Origin: OMOG01 sp041485845
Lineage (GTDB): Bacteria; Acidobacteriota; Terriglobia; Bryobacterales; Bryobacteraceae
NCBI GenBank assembly: GCA_041485845.1
Contig: JBGPKH010000055.1
Coordinates: forward strand, 1-24,242
DNA: 24,242 bases
Direction of reading: 5' to 3'
Positions 15,397 through 22,073 of the stretch are shown piece by piece (position 1 is the first letter of the stretch; every line of letters starts with the position of its first letter). Both the position numbers and the translations under genes were made by a program. The notes under the pieces were generated by a model. The model searched no databases. It saw only the letters and a program-made list of their open reading frames with translations, and was not told the origin of the DNA.

Positions 15397-15723
15397 CTAC
15401 CAGCCTGGTACGAACGGAAGGGAATCTTCGGGAAGGATGTGTACCACGAACGGGCTCTCGATGCCCTCGGCCTTCGCGGCCACGAAGACTTTTTGTGCGT
15501 CTCTGTCTGCTGCGACCAACCGGTCACCTTCGACCGCCACCCATCGGTCGGCAAAGGCAGCACGATTTTGTGCAATCCACTTCCTCTCCGCGGTGCGATC
15601 GCGCGTCGAGACTCGCCGACTTCCAGTTTGACGCTGCAGGCCATCTGCGAAGCGCAACACCTCCTCCTGCTGCTCCTGAGGGAGTCGGCGAACGGTGTCG
15701 AGAATCGCTTCTTCGAGACTCAT
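15397..15723 (-). CDS. DUF5678-type small protein with DUF2281-like N-terminus
   Basis: 108 residues in two parts. Residues 1-32 (LEEAILDTVRRLPQEQQEEV, then LRFADGLQRQ) match the helical DUF2281/antitoxin-like pattern of promoting dimer formation. Residues 45-100 (KWIAQNRAAFADRWVAVEGD, LVAADRDAQKVFVAAKAEGI, PFVVHILPED) match DUF5678, a small domain found beside proteases and toxin-like genes. AAAGAGACC lies just upstream of the ATG. Its stop is one base from the start of the aspartyl-protease-like gene, so the two form a coupled pair. The arrangement recalls antitoxin-toxin or chaperone-client pairs, but no toxin activity is known for the partner. The gene itself is intact. Confidence 0.7.
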   Translation of the reverse strand: MSLEEAILDTVRRLPQEQQEEVLRFADGLQRQTGSRRVSTRDRTAERKWIAQNRAAFADRWVAVEGDRLVAADRDAQKVFVAAKAEGIESPFVVHILPEDSLPFVPGW

Positions 15724-15760
15724 CGGTCTCTTTGATCATATCGGAACCCTTTTCACGGCG

Positions 15761-15925
15761 CTACCCGCGCCACTCATTCACCGGCGGAAAATCCACAAAC
15801 ACGAAATGATCCCGGCGATAGAGGTAATCCTCGCTGCTGTTGTCCACGATCCGAACCAGATCGTCTGCGGACGCCTTCGGATCGGTGAGAATCTGGTGCG
15901 GCCGCCTGCTACTCTCAAGCCCCCT
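15761..15925 (-). pseudogene. Remnant of a small protein gene lacking a start
   Basis: An open stretch of 54 codons without a usable start ends at TAG 15761-15763. It reads HQILTDPKASADDLVRIVDN and SSEDYLYRRDHFVFVDFP, which has the look of a conserved C-terminus (an acidic DLxxxVDxSxEDYLY pattern) rather than noise. The upstream side is an in-frame TGA at 15926-15928, inside the end of the methyltransferase gene, so the front of the gene is gone. It lies 37 bases upstream of the DUF5678 gene on the same strand and may once have belonged to that small-gene cluster. I do not recognise the family with certainty. Confidence 0.4.
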
Positions 15926-16931
15926 TCACCGCCAGCACCGCGTCCAGATAAGCACCCGTTCGAACGCCCTCCACCTGCCCGAATCCCGCCCGCCGCAGCA
16001 GACGCGTGTACTCGCTCAGACTCCGCTCCTTGCCCTCGGTGACCACCAGCATGTTCAACGCCTGCATGTTCGCCGCCACGGGACCCACGCCGTCCTCGTT
16101 GAGCAGTTTTTCCGCAACGAGAAGTGCTCCGCCGTCCGGCAGACGATCGAAGATCCTCCCCAGCAGCAGGTTGATCTTCTCCTCCGGCCAATCGTGCAGA
16201 ATCTGTCCGGCCGAATAGAGATCGGCCGCGGGCAGCTCATCCTCGAAGAAATCGCCTGCCACCACTTCGATCCGGGCGCTCGCCGGCGAGCGCGCCACGT
16301 ACTCGCGCGCATGCGCCGCGGCGCGCGGCAGATCGAACACTACGCCCCGCAGTTCGGGATACCGTTCGCAGGCCGCGAGGACCAGGCGCCCGGTGGCGCC
16401 GCCGAGGTCCACGAGGCGTCGAAAGCGGCTCAGGTCGAAGGCCGCCACCACTCGGGGAGAAGTGAGCATGCCCCAGCCGTGCATGCCGCGTAGAAATTCG
16501 CGCATGGCCTCATCGGTCCTGAAAAAGTGGCTGAAAATCGGCCCTTCCAAGCCGTATGTCTGTTTCCAGCGGTGCGTGCCCTCTTTCACCGCGTCGTCCA
16601 AGTTGTTCCACATGGGATAAAGCGCGTCGTCGGAATAGCGGATATATCCGCAAAGCGAATCGGGACTGCCGCTCACCAGGTAGGCCTCGGCCACGGGATC
16701 GTTCGCGTAGACGCCATCCTGTTTGCGCAGCAGGCCGAGCGCCGCGCACCCGTCGAGCAACCGTTCGAGAGCGTCCGCGTTGGCGCCAAGCGTTGTAGCC
16801 AGCTCCGCCGCGCGCGCGGGAGCGGCGTGCAGGCGGTCGAAAACGCCCATCGAGACCGCCGCGAACATGGTCTTCGATCGGCGGAAGGCCTCGATCAGGT
16901 CGCGAACCGGAGCGGGATCGGGAAGATTCAT
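15915..16931 (-). CDS. SAM-dependent O-methyltransferase (acetylserotonin/hydroxyindole O-methyltransferase-like)
   Basis: 338 residues, the usual length for this family. The N-terminal part (residues about 10-100) is the winged-helix dimerisation domain (LIEAFRRSKTMFAAVSMGVF, LERLLDGCAALGLL). The C-terminal part is a Rossmann-like SAM domain with LVDLGGATGRLVLAACERYP as the cofactor loop, VVFDLP at the second strand, GDFFEDELPAADLY and the ILHDWPEE segment that holds the catalytic-type His in plant and fungal relatives. It probably methylates a small aromatic or polyketide hydroxyl; the substrate is unknown. It overlaps the thiL stop by 4 bases (ATGA), so the two are co-transcribed, an unusual partnership with no evident pathway link. 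Confidence 0.85.
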   Translation of the reverse strand: MNLPDPAPVRDLIEAFRRSKTMFAAVSMGVFDRLHAAPARAAELATTLGANADALERLLDGCAALGLLRKQDGVYANDPVAEAYLVSGSPDSLCGYIRYSDDALYPMWNNLDDAVKEGTHRWKQTYGLEGPIFSHFFRTDEAMREFLRGMHGWGMLTSPRVVAAFDLSRFRRLVDLGGATGRLVLAACERYPELRGVVFDLPRAAAHAREYVARSPASARIEVVAGDFFEDELPAADLYSAGQILHDWPEEKINLLLGRIFDRLPDGGALLVAEKLLNEDGVGPVAANMQALNMLVVTEGKERSLSEYTRLLRRAGFGQVEGVRTGAYLDAVLAVKGA

Positions 16932-17860
16932 GGGCGGCGCAAGTGGTCGTAGCCCAGCGGGGCGAGCGGCGCGTCATTCAGCTCGACCCGGCCCGCGGGA
17001 CCTTTCCGCATGGTACCAATTCGCGTGAGCGGCAAGCCTTCGAACTCCAGCGGCACCGCGGTCCGCGCGGGGACGGTGAACAGCAGCTCGTAATCCTCGC
17101 CGCCGTGCAGAGCCTGCTCCAAGGTCGCACCCGAGAAAATGGGCGGCACTCCGATTTGCGCGCCGAGACCGGAGGCCAGGCACAGGCGGTGCAAGTCGAG
17201 CGAGAGGCCGTCGCTCAAGTCCATCGCCGCAGTGGCGCGCACTTGCGACCGTAGAAAGCGGCCCAGCGCCAGCCGCGGCTGGGGACGCAGATGCCGCTTC
17301 CGCGCCGATCCCCCGCCGCCGGCGAGTCCTAGCGCCGATCCGCCCAGCCGGCCGGAAACATAGATGGCGTCTCCCGCGCGCGCTCCATGGCGCCGCAAAG
17401 CCTTACCGCGGGGCACCGCCCCACAGACCACGACGTCGCACATCACCGTCCCGGCGCGCGCCAGGTCTCCTCCCATCAGCGGTGTCTTCTCCCGCTCCGC
17501 CAGCTTCAGCAGCCCGCGATAGAAGCCGTCCACCCATCGCGGCCCGGTCCACTCCGCCAGCGCCAGCGAGAGCAGGCAGAAGCGCGGCTCGCCGCCCATC
17601 GCGGCGATGTCGCTCAACCCGCGTGCCAGCGCCTTCCACCCCACATCTTGCGCGCGATGCGTGTCGCGGCGGAAGTGCACGTCCTCGATCAGCATGTCGG
17701 TGGTGAACAACAGATCCTCCGCCGAGCCGCGCGGGCGGAAGATCGCGCAATCGTCGCCAATTCCCAGGACCAGGCCGGCCCCTTGGAGCAAACCCGCCCG
17801 TTTCCCGATCCGCTCGATGAGGTCCATTTCGCTGGAGGCCGCCTTCGGGTGCTTGACCAT
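16928..17860 (-). CDS. thiL: Thiamine-monophosphate kinase
   Basis: 310 residues from the ATG at 17860; a second ATG at 17827 (MDLIERIG) matches where most relatives begin and is equally possible, as neither has a good ribosome binding site. The enzyme phosphorylates thiamine monophosphate to thiamine pyrophosphate with ATP and magnesium in the cytosol. Diagnostic motifs are present: GIGDDCAIF (33-41) for Mg-ATP binding, FTTDMLIEDVHFR, WKALARGLSDIAAMGGEP, PLMGGDLARA and the GGEDYELLFTVP segment near the C-terminus. All are typical of the AIR synthase-like superfamily. It is the upstream gene of a two-gene operon with the O-methyltransferase. It is divergent from the cold-shock gene, with about 145 bases between. 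Confidence 0.92.
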   Translation of the reverse strand: MVKHPKAASSEMDLIERIGKRAGLLQGAGLVLGIGDDCAIFRPRGSAEDLLFTTDMLIEDVHFRRDTHRAQDVGWKALARGLSDIAAMGGEPRFCLLSLALAEWTGPRWVDGFYRGLLKLAEREKTPLMGGDLARAGTVMCDVVVCGAVPRGKALRRHGARAGDAIYVSGRLGGSALGLAGGGGSARKRHLRPQPRLALGRFLRSQVRATAAMDLSDGLSLDLHRLCLASGLGAQIGVPPIFSGATLEQALHGGEDYELLFTVPARTAVPLEFEGLPLTRIGTMRKGPAGRVELNDAPLAPLGYDHLRRP

Positions 17861-17915
17861 ACAAATGCCATCTGAGAGAATACCTTACGCAGATTCAAAA
17901 AGGTTGTTTGGACGC

Positions 17916-17946
17916 GCCTCGAAAGTTCTTAGCAAGCCTCGAAAGT
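17916..17946. repeat. Direct repeat GCCTCGAAAGT, period 20
   Basis: GCCTCGAAAGT is found at 17916-17926 and, identical, at 17936-17946. The 20-base period puts both on the same face of the helix, as for paired regulator sites. They lie between the thiL start and the cold-shock gene, 60-90 bases upstream of the latter, so they may be operators or part of its leader RNA. Confidence 0.6.
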
Positions 17947-18005
17947 CCGCTTTCCTTGTCTGGGGGACCCAAGAGCACGACGAACAATGTTCAGGAGAAG
18001 GTGTA

Positions 18006-18209
18006 GTGAAGGAAAAAGGTATTGTGAAGTGGTTTAACGCCGCGAAGGGCTATGGATTCATCCAACGGTCGAGCGGCGACGACGTGTTCGTTCATTTTTC
18101 TGCCATCCAGGCGAACGGGTACCGGTCCCTGGACGAAGGTGCGGAGGTAGAGTTCGAGGTCAAGCAAGGTCCTAAGGGTTTGCAGGCCGAGAACGTCAAC
18201 CGGGTGTAA
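18006..18209 (+). CDS. Cold-shock domain protein (CspA family)
   Basis: 67 residues from the GTG at 18006, chosen because AGGAG lies 8 bases upstream and the protein then starts VKEKGIVKWFN as in the family. RNP1 is KGYGFIQ and RNP2 is VFVHFSAI, the two nucleic-acid-binding strands of the OB-fold. It is full length for a CspA protein, which binds single-stranded RNA/DNA and melts mRNA structure; cold induction is common in the family but not shown here. The upstream 145 bases hold the paired 11-base repeats and could form a long leader. A strong stem-loop follows 19 bases after the stop. It is the second small RNA-binding protein in the window besides the RRM protein. Confidence 0.95.
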   Translation: MKEKGIVKWFNAAKGYGFIQRSSGDDVFVHFSAIQANGYRSLDEGAEVEFEVKQGPKGLQAENVNRV

Positions 18210-18228
18210 ACTCTCAATCTTCCAGAAG

Positions 18229-18259
18229 CCGGGCGGCACGGTGCTCCCTTGCCGCCCGG
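18229..18259 (+). terminator. Stem-loop after the cold-shock gene
   Basis: CCGGGCGGCA (18229-18238) pairs perfectly with TGCCGCCCGG (18250-18259) across an 11-base loop. No T run follows, so it is either a factor-assisted terminator or an mRNA-stabilising hairpin. The sequence CCGCCCGGT occurs twice in tandem (18252-18260 and 18261-18269), so an alternative 3' arm exists. Confidence 0.6.
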
Positions 18260-18306
18260 TCCGCCCGGTCCCACCAATGTGGCGCGGGCCCCGCAACGGA
18301 TCTATA

Positions 18307-18606
18307 ATGGTATTTAAAATGCCTCAGAAGACGGCAGCCGCCGGGAGGGTTCTGTTCGTCCTGCTCCTGATGTGCGCCGTGGTTTGCGCGCAATCGGCTT
18401 CCTTCGCGTCTGAGCATTCCCATCGGCACTCATCCCAGCATTGTTGCAGTCTCTGCCACGCCGGTCCTTTGCCGTTGATCCAACCGGCCGCGGTCTCCGC
18501 CATCGCACCCGTTCTTTCGATGGCATGGCTGGAGTGGTCCTCCGGACTCGATGCGCCTCGCCAGGTGCTGCTCGCCGCGGGCTACTCGCGCGCTCCTCCC
18601 GCTTAG
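18307..18606 (+). CDS. Small exported His/Cys-rich protein
   Basis: About 99 residues if the ATG at 18307 is used; an in-frame ATG at 18319 would give 95. Neither has a convincing ribosome binding site. A signal peptide or membrane helix is clear (GRVLFVLLLMCAVVCAQSAS). Directly after it comes a dense ligand cluster, HSHRHSSQHCCSLCH, with four to five His and three Cys. This is the kind of motif seen in DUF2946-like and other small periplasmic metal-associated proteins. The rest is hydrophobic and Ala/Leu-rich without further motifs. It heads a gene cluster for an outer-membrane protein, a metal receptor and a permease, so a role in binding or sensing zinc, manganese or copper in the periplasm is a reasonable inference. 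Family membership is uncertain. Confidence 0.6.
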   Translation: MVFKMPQKTAAAGRVLFVLLLMCAVVCAQSASFASEHSHRHSSQHCCSLCHAGPLPLIQPAAVSAIAPVLSMAWLEWSSGLDAPRQVLLAAGYSRAPPA

Positions 18607-18626
18607 TCCCTTCTTGCATTTCAACT

Positions 18627-18647
18627 GGCTCCGTGAGCCGCATTTTT
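18627..18647 (+). terminator. Small intrinsic-terminator-like hairpin with T run
   Basis: GGCTC (18627-18631), loop CGT, GAGCC (18635-18639), then GCA and five T (18643-18647). It lies between the His/Cys-rich gene and the outer-membrane protein gene. The stem is short (five pairs plus a possible wobble pair), so termination would be partial, as expected of a device that sets relative expression in an operon. Confidence 0.4.
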
Positions 18648-18680
18648 GATCACAAGAGGAACTTTGAGGAATCGAGGGAT

Positions 18681-19979
18681 ATGCGTATATTTTTGCTCGT
18701 GCCCGCAATCGCCGGGCTGTTCTGCGCGCAACTTCCGGCGCAGGACAATACCGAACTGCTCAACCGCATGAAGGCCATGGAGGAGCGCATCCAGGCGCTC
18801 GAGGCCGAAGTGCAGACAATGAAAGGTCAGCCGACCGCTGCCGTCACCGCGCCGCCAGCGATGCCCCCACAGCCACTGGCGCCACAGACGCCGGCTGCTC
18901 CCAATTTGGGCGGCGCCGGTCCGTCGGCCGCCAAAGCGTTAAATCCGGATATCAGCGCGATCGGTGATTTCATCGGCGCGGCCGGCAACGGCGCCAACCG
19001 CGGGATCCCGTCGCTCGAGATGCACGAAACCGAACTGGGATTCCAGGAAGTCATCGACCCCTACGCGCGCGCCGACTTCTTCATCAGCTTCGGCGAGAAG
19101 GGCGTCAACCTCGAAGAAGGTTTCCTTACCTTCACCGCCCTGCCCGCGGGTCTGCAACTCAAGGTCGGCAAGATGCGCGCGGCGTTCGGCAAGGTGAACA
19201 CGCTGCACAACCACGTGCTTCCCTGGACCGACCGCCCGCTGGTGACCCAGAACCTGGTCGGCGGCGAAGACGGTATCAACGACGCCGGTCTCTCCCTCAG
19301 CCGCATCCTGCCCGCGCCGAAAGGCATTTTCCTCGAAGGCACCGCGCAGATTTATCGCGGCGACAGCGAGAATGTCTTTCAGGCCCTGCGGCGCAACGAC
19401 GTGGCCGCGGTCGGACATCTGCGCGCCTACCACGATTTGAGCGAGTCCACCAATCTCGATATCGGTGCCTCGTATGCGCGCGGCCACAGCCCGTTCGGCG
19501 ATGGCTCGAATCAGCTCTACGGCGCGGACCTCACACTCCGCTGGAAGCCGCTGCGCCGCGCGATTTACCACTCGTTCGTCGGCCGGAGCGAACTGGTGTG
19601 GGCGCGAACCGTGGTATCGCAGCCGGATCCTTTCCCTCCAGGCAGGTCTGCCGTCACCGTCAGGCCCTTCGGCTTCTACGTCTCGGGCGACTACCAGCTC
19701 GGCCGCCGCTGGTTCTTCGGCGGGCGCTTCGACCGTTCCCAACGCGGCAACTGCCTGGCCACTAACCCACCGACCACGACCGGCTGCAACGCACTCCTGC
19801 CGCTCAACCACCTGCTCCGTGACACGGGCGGCTCCCTGATCCTCACCTACTGGCCCAGTGAGTTCAGCCAGATCCGCGGGCAACTCCGCCGCACGCGTTA
19901 CGGCGAATCGCTCACCGCCAACGAGCTCATCTTCCAATTCATGTTCTCCATGGGCGCCCACGGAGCACACCCCTTCTGA
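18681..19979 (+). CDS. Outer-membrane beta-barrel protein linked to metal uptake
   Basis: 432 residues from the ATG at 18681, which has GAGG elements just upstream. A signal peptide (MRIFLLVPAIAGLFCAQLPA) is followed by a coiled-coil stretch (LLNRMKAMEERIQALEAEVQ, about residues 24-46) and a Pro/Ala-rich linker. Then comes a region of amphipathic beta strands with alternating residues (ARADFFISFGEKGVNLEEGF, LQLKVGKMRAAFG, YVSGDYQLGRRWFFGGRFD) typical of porins. The chain ends in Phe, as expected for recognition by the barrel-assembly machinery. The N-terminal coiled coil resembles the periplasmic trimerising or peptidoglycan-contacting part of some porins. Placed between a His/Cys-rich exported peptide and a metal receptor, it probably lets metal ions or chelates cross the outer membrane. 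No TonB box or plug domain is evident. Confidence 0.75.
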   Translation: MRIFLLVPAIAGLFCAQLPAQDNTELLNRMKAMEERIQALEAEVQTMKGQPTAAVTAPPAMPPQPLAPQTPAAPNLGGAGPSAAKALNPDISAIGDFIGAAGNGANRGIPSLEMHETELGFQEVIDPYARADFFISFGEKGVNLEEGFLTFTALPAGLQLKVGKMRAAFGKVNTLHNHVLPWTDRPLVTQNLVGGEDGINDAGLSLSRILPAPKGIFLEGTAQIYRGDSENVFQALRRNDVAAVGHLRAYHDLSESTNLDIGASYARGHSPFGDGSNQLYGADLTLRWKPLRRAIYHSFVGRSELVWARTVVSQPDPFPPGRSAVTVRPFGFYVSGDYQLGRRWFFGGRFDRSQRGNCLATNPPTTTGCNALLPLNHLLRDTGGSLILTYWPSEFSQIRGQLRRTRYGESLTANELIFQFMFSMGAHGAHPF

Positions 19980-20047
19980 ACATGAAAATTCCTTTCGTAA
20001 CCCCGTCTGCCGTCAGCAACGTCCTGAAAGATAAGGGATTATTTCTT

Positions 20048-20977
20048 GTGAAAAGATTCATTGCATTGCCAACATTAGCCGCGGTCCTGCTAGCGTCCGC
20101 GGCCGGCGCCACCCAGGCCGCCACCAAACTCAACGTCATGACCACCACCCAGGACCTCGCGGCGATCGCGCGCGAAGTCGGCGGCGACAAGGTCAATGTC
20201 GAATCCATCGCCATGGGATACCAGGATCCGCACTTTGTCGAGTCCAAGCCCAGCTACCTGCTCAAGCTGCAAAAGGCCGACCTGCTGGCGGTAGTCGGAC
20301 TTCAGCTCGAAATCGGCTGGCTGCCGCCGCTACAGACCCAGAGCCGCAACGCCAAGATCCAGGTGGCAGGCAAAGGCTATCTCGACATGTCGCAGTACTG
20401 CCAGGTTCTCGAGATCCCCACCGGCCAGGTCACGCGCGCCATGGGCGACGTACACCCGATGGGCAATCCGCACTACTGGCTCGATCCCCAGAACGGCCGG
20501 CGCATCGCCAAGGCGTTCCAGACCAAGCTCAGCGAAATGGACCCTGCCGACGCCGCATTCTTCCAGCAGCATTACGACGATTTCGACAAGCGCCTGACCG
20601 CCGCCGAGAAGGGCTGGGAGCAGAAGATGGCGCCCTACCGCGGCCGCAAGGTGGTCACCTACCACCGCTCCTGGCCCAACTTCTGCGAGCGCTTCGGCCT
20701 CAACGTCATCGACTACGTCGAGCCCCGGCCGGGCATTCCGCCGACTCCCAGCCACACGCTGGAGCTCATCAACACCATGAGGCGGGAGGGCATAAAGCTG
20801 ATCCTCGTCGAGCCCTATTTCGACTTGCGCACGCCCAACTCCGTGGCGGCGGCCGTAGGCGGGGAAGTCGCGCAATTGATGCCGTCGGTGGGCGGCGTCA
20901 AACAGATCACCAACTATTTCCAACTGTTCGATTACGATATCGACCTGCTGGTGAACTTGTTCCAGAAGGTCAAATAA
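20048..20977 (+). CDS. Metal ABC transporter substrate-binding protein (ZnuA/TroA family)
   Basis: 309 residues from the GTG at 20048, which has AAGGG about 11 bases upstream and starts directly with a signal peptide (KRFIALPTLAAVLLASAAGA). The open frame reaches back to an ATG at 19982, but that has no ribosome binding site. Candidate metal ligands of the cluster A-I receptors are visible: H62 (DPHFVES), H142 (GNPHYWLDP), H206 (TYHRSWPNF) and an acidic residue in LILVEPYFD. It captures Zn2+ or Mn2+ in the periplasm and delivers it to the permease. The His-rich loop of classic ZnuA is absent, so metal choice cannot be fixed. It follows the barrel gene by 68 bases and precedes the permease by 24. 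Confidence 0.9.
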   Translation: MKRFIALPTLAAVLLASAAGATQAATKLNVMTTTQDLAAIAREVGGDKVNVESIAMGYQDPHFVESKPSYLLKLQKADLLAVVGLQLEIGWLPPLQTQSRNAKIQVAGKGYLDMSQYCQVLEIPTGQVTRAMGDVHPMGNPHYWLDPQNGRRIAKAFQTKLSEMDPADAAFFQQHYDDFDKRLTAAEKGWEQKMAPYRGRKVVTYHRSWPNFCERFGLNVIDYVEPRPGIPPTPSHTLELINTMRREGIKLILVEPYFDLRTPNSVAAAVGGEVAQLMPSVGGVKQITNYFQLFDYDIDLLVNLFQKVK

Positions 20978-20996
20978 GGTCAGTCAAATTAGGTCA
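20971..20996 (+). repeat. Short tandem duplication across the receptor stop codon
   Basis: CAAATAAGGTCA (20971-20982) and CAAATTAGGTCA (20985-20996) differ at one base, with period 14. The first copy contains the receptor's TAA stop. The second places AGGT about 8-10 bases upstream of the permease ATG and may serve as its ribosome binding site. Confidence 0.7.
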
Positions 20997-21001
20997 CAAT
21001 A

Positions 21002-21856
21002 ATGGGCACACTCGAGTTCCTCCTGGCTCCCTTCATCGCCAGCCTCATCCTGACGGGCATTCACGCCTATCTCGGGGTCCACGTGGTCGAGCGCGGCGTG
21101 ATTTTCGTGGATCTCTCGCTGGCCCAGATCGCCGCGTTCGGCACCACCATCGCGGCATTGTACGGATTCGAGCCCCACAGCACCGCGGCGTATGTGGTCA
21201 GCCTCATCTTCACGTTTATCGGAGCCGCCGTGTTTTCGACCATCCGCGGCCACCGCGCCCGCATTCCGCAGGAGGCCATCATCGGCATCTGTTACGCGGT
21301 GGCCTCCGCCGCGGCCATCCTGGCGATGAGCAAATCGGTGCAGGAAACCGAACACCTCAAGGAGATGCTGGTCGGCAACATCCTGACCGTCTCCTGGTTC
21401 GAGGTCGGCAGGACGGCCGCGCTCTACGGCGCCATCGGCCTGTTCCACTACATCTTCCGCCGCAAATTCCTGGCTATCTCCATGGACCACGAAAAGGCCG
21501 AGGCTTCGGGCATCTCGGTCCGCTTCTGGGACTTCCTGTTCTACGCCTCGTTCGGCTTCGTGGTGACGTCCTCGGTCGCTATTGCCGGCGTCCTGCTGGT
21601 GTTCTGCTATCTCATCGTGCCGTCCGTGGCCGCGATGCTCTACGCCGAGAACATCGGCCCGCGCCTGGCGATCGGCTGGACGATGGGCACTCTCGTCTCG
21701 GCGCTCGGCGTCTATCTGTCCCTGAAGATCGATCTTCCGACCGGCGCGACCATCGTCTGCACCTTCGCGCTGGTGCTCATCGTGATGGCGGCCCTGCGCC
21801 CCTTCATCCGCAAGCGGGTAGGTGTGCCTCAAGAGGTTGCCGTATCGCGGGACTAG
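21002..21856 (+). CDS. Metal ABC transporter permease (ZnuB/TroC family)
   Basis: 284 residues, normal for the family, with about eight hydrophobic segments: for example LAPFIASLILTGIHAYLGVH at the start, IAAFGTTIAALYG, IIGICYAVASAAAILAM, SSVAIAGVLLVFCYLIVPSV, LVSALGVYLSLKIDLPTGAT and IVCTFALVLIVMAAL. The GIHAYLGVHVVERGVIFVDL start and the PTGATIV motif near the end are characteristic of zinc/manganese ABC permeases. It forms the inner-membrane channel with the receptor at 20048. The cluster ends here with no nucleotide-binding subunit before or after it within the window, so the ATPase must be encoded elsewhere or shared. Translation initiates 24 bases behind the receptor stop. Confidence 0.9.
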   Translation: MGTLEFLLAPFIASLILTGIHAYLGVHVVERGVIFVDLSLAQIAAFGTTIAALYGFEPHSTAAYVVSLIFTFIGAAVFSTIRGHRARIPQEAIIGICYAVASAAAILAMSKSVQETEHLKEMLVGNILTVSWFEVGRTAALYGAIGLFHYIFRRKFLAISMDHEKAEASGISVRFWDFLFYASFGFVVTSSVAIAGVLLVFCYLIVPSVAAMLYAENIGPRLAIGWTMGTLVSALGVYLSLKIDLPTGATIVCTFALVLIVMAALRPFIRKRVGVPQEVAVSRD

Positions 21857-21891
21857 TGGGGCAGGCGGGGCCGATCACCATGCAATCCCGG

Positions 21892-22050
21892 TAGAATCGA
21901 GACGGTTTCGACTGCCTCGCCCGCTTGCCGGAGATTCTTTCACGGTTTCAAAGGAGTGGTCTCCACGGAATACGCGCCAGGGTTGCGGCTCGGTGCTGCC
22001 GGCGGCCCGCGCCGCGCGCGTCGATGTCATGCAGGCGCTGCGAATCGGAC
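21892..22050 (+). pseudogene. Possible remnant of a MacB/ADOP-type permease gene
   Basis: Near 21996-22035 the plus strand reads LPAARAARVDVMQALR, which closely follows the usual C-terminal motif of acidobacterial MacB-like permeases (PARRAARVDPMVALR). Upstream are a TAGAAT box (21892-21897) and an AAAGGAG site (21950-21956) but no start codon at the proper distance. It looks as if a gene's leader was joined to its last codons by a large internal deletion. The match is short, so this is tentative. The rest of the 217-base interval shows no gene. Confidence 0.35.
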
Positions 22051-22073
22051 TGATGTCCCGATCTTGGAGCTTG

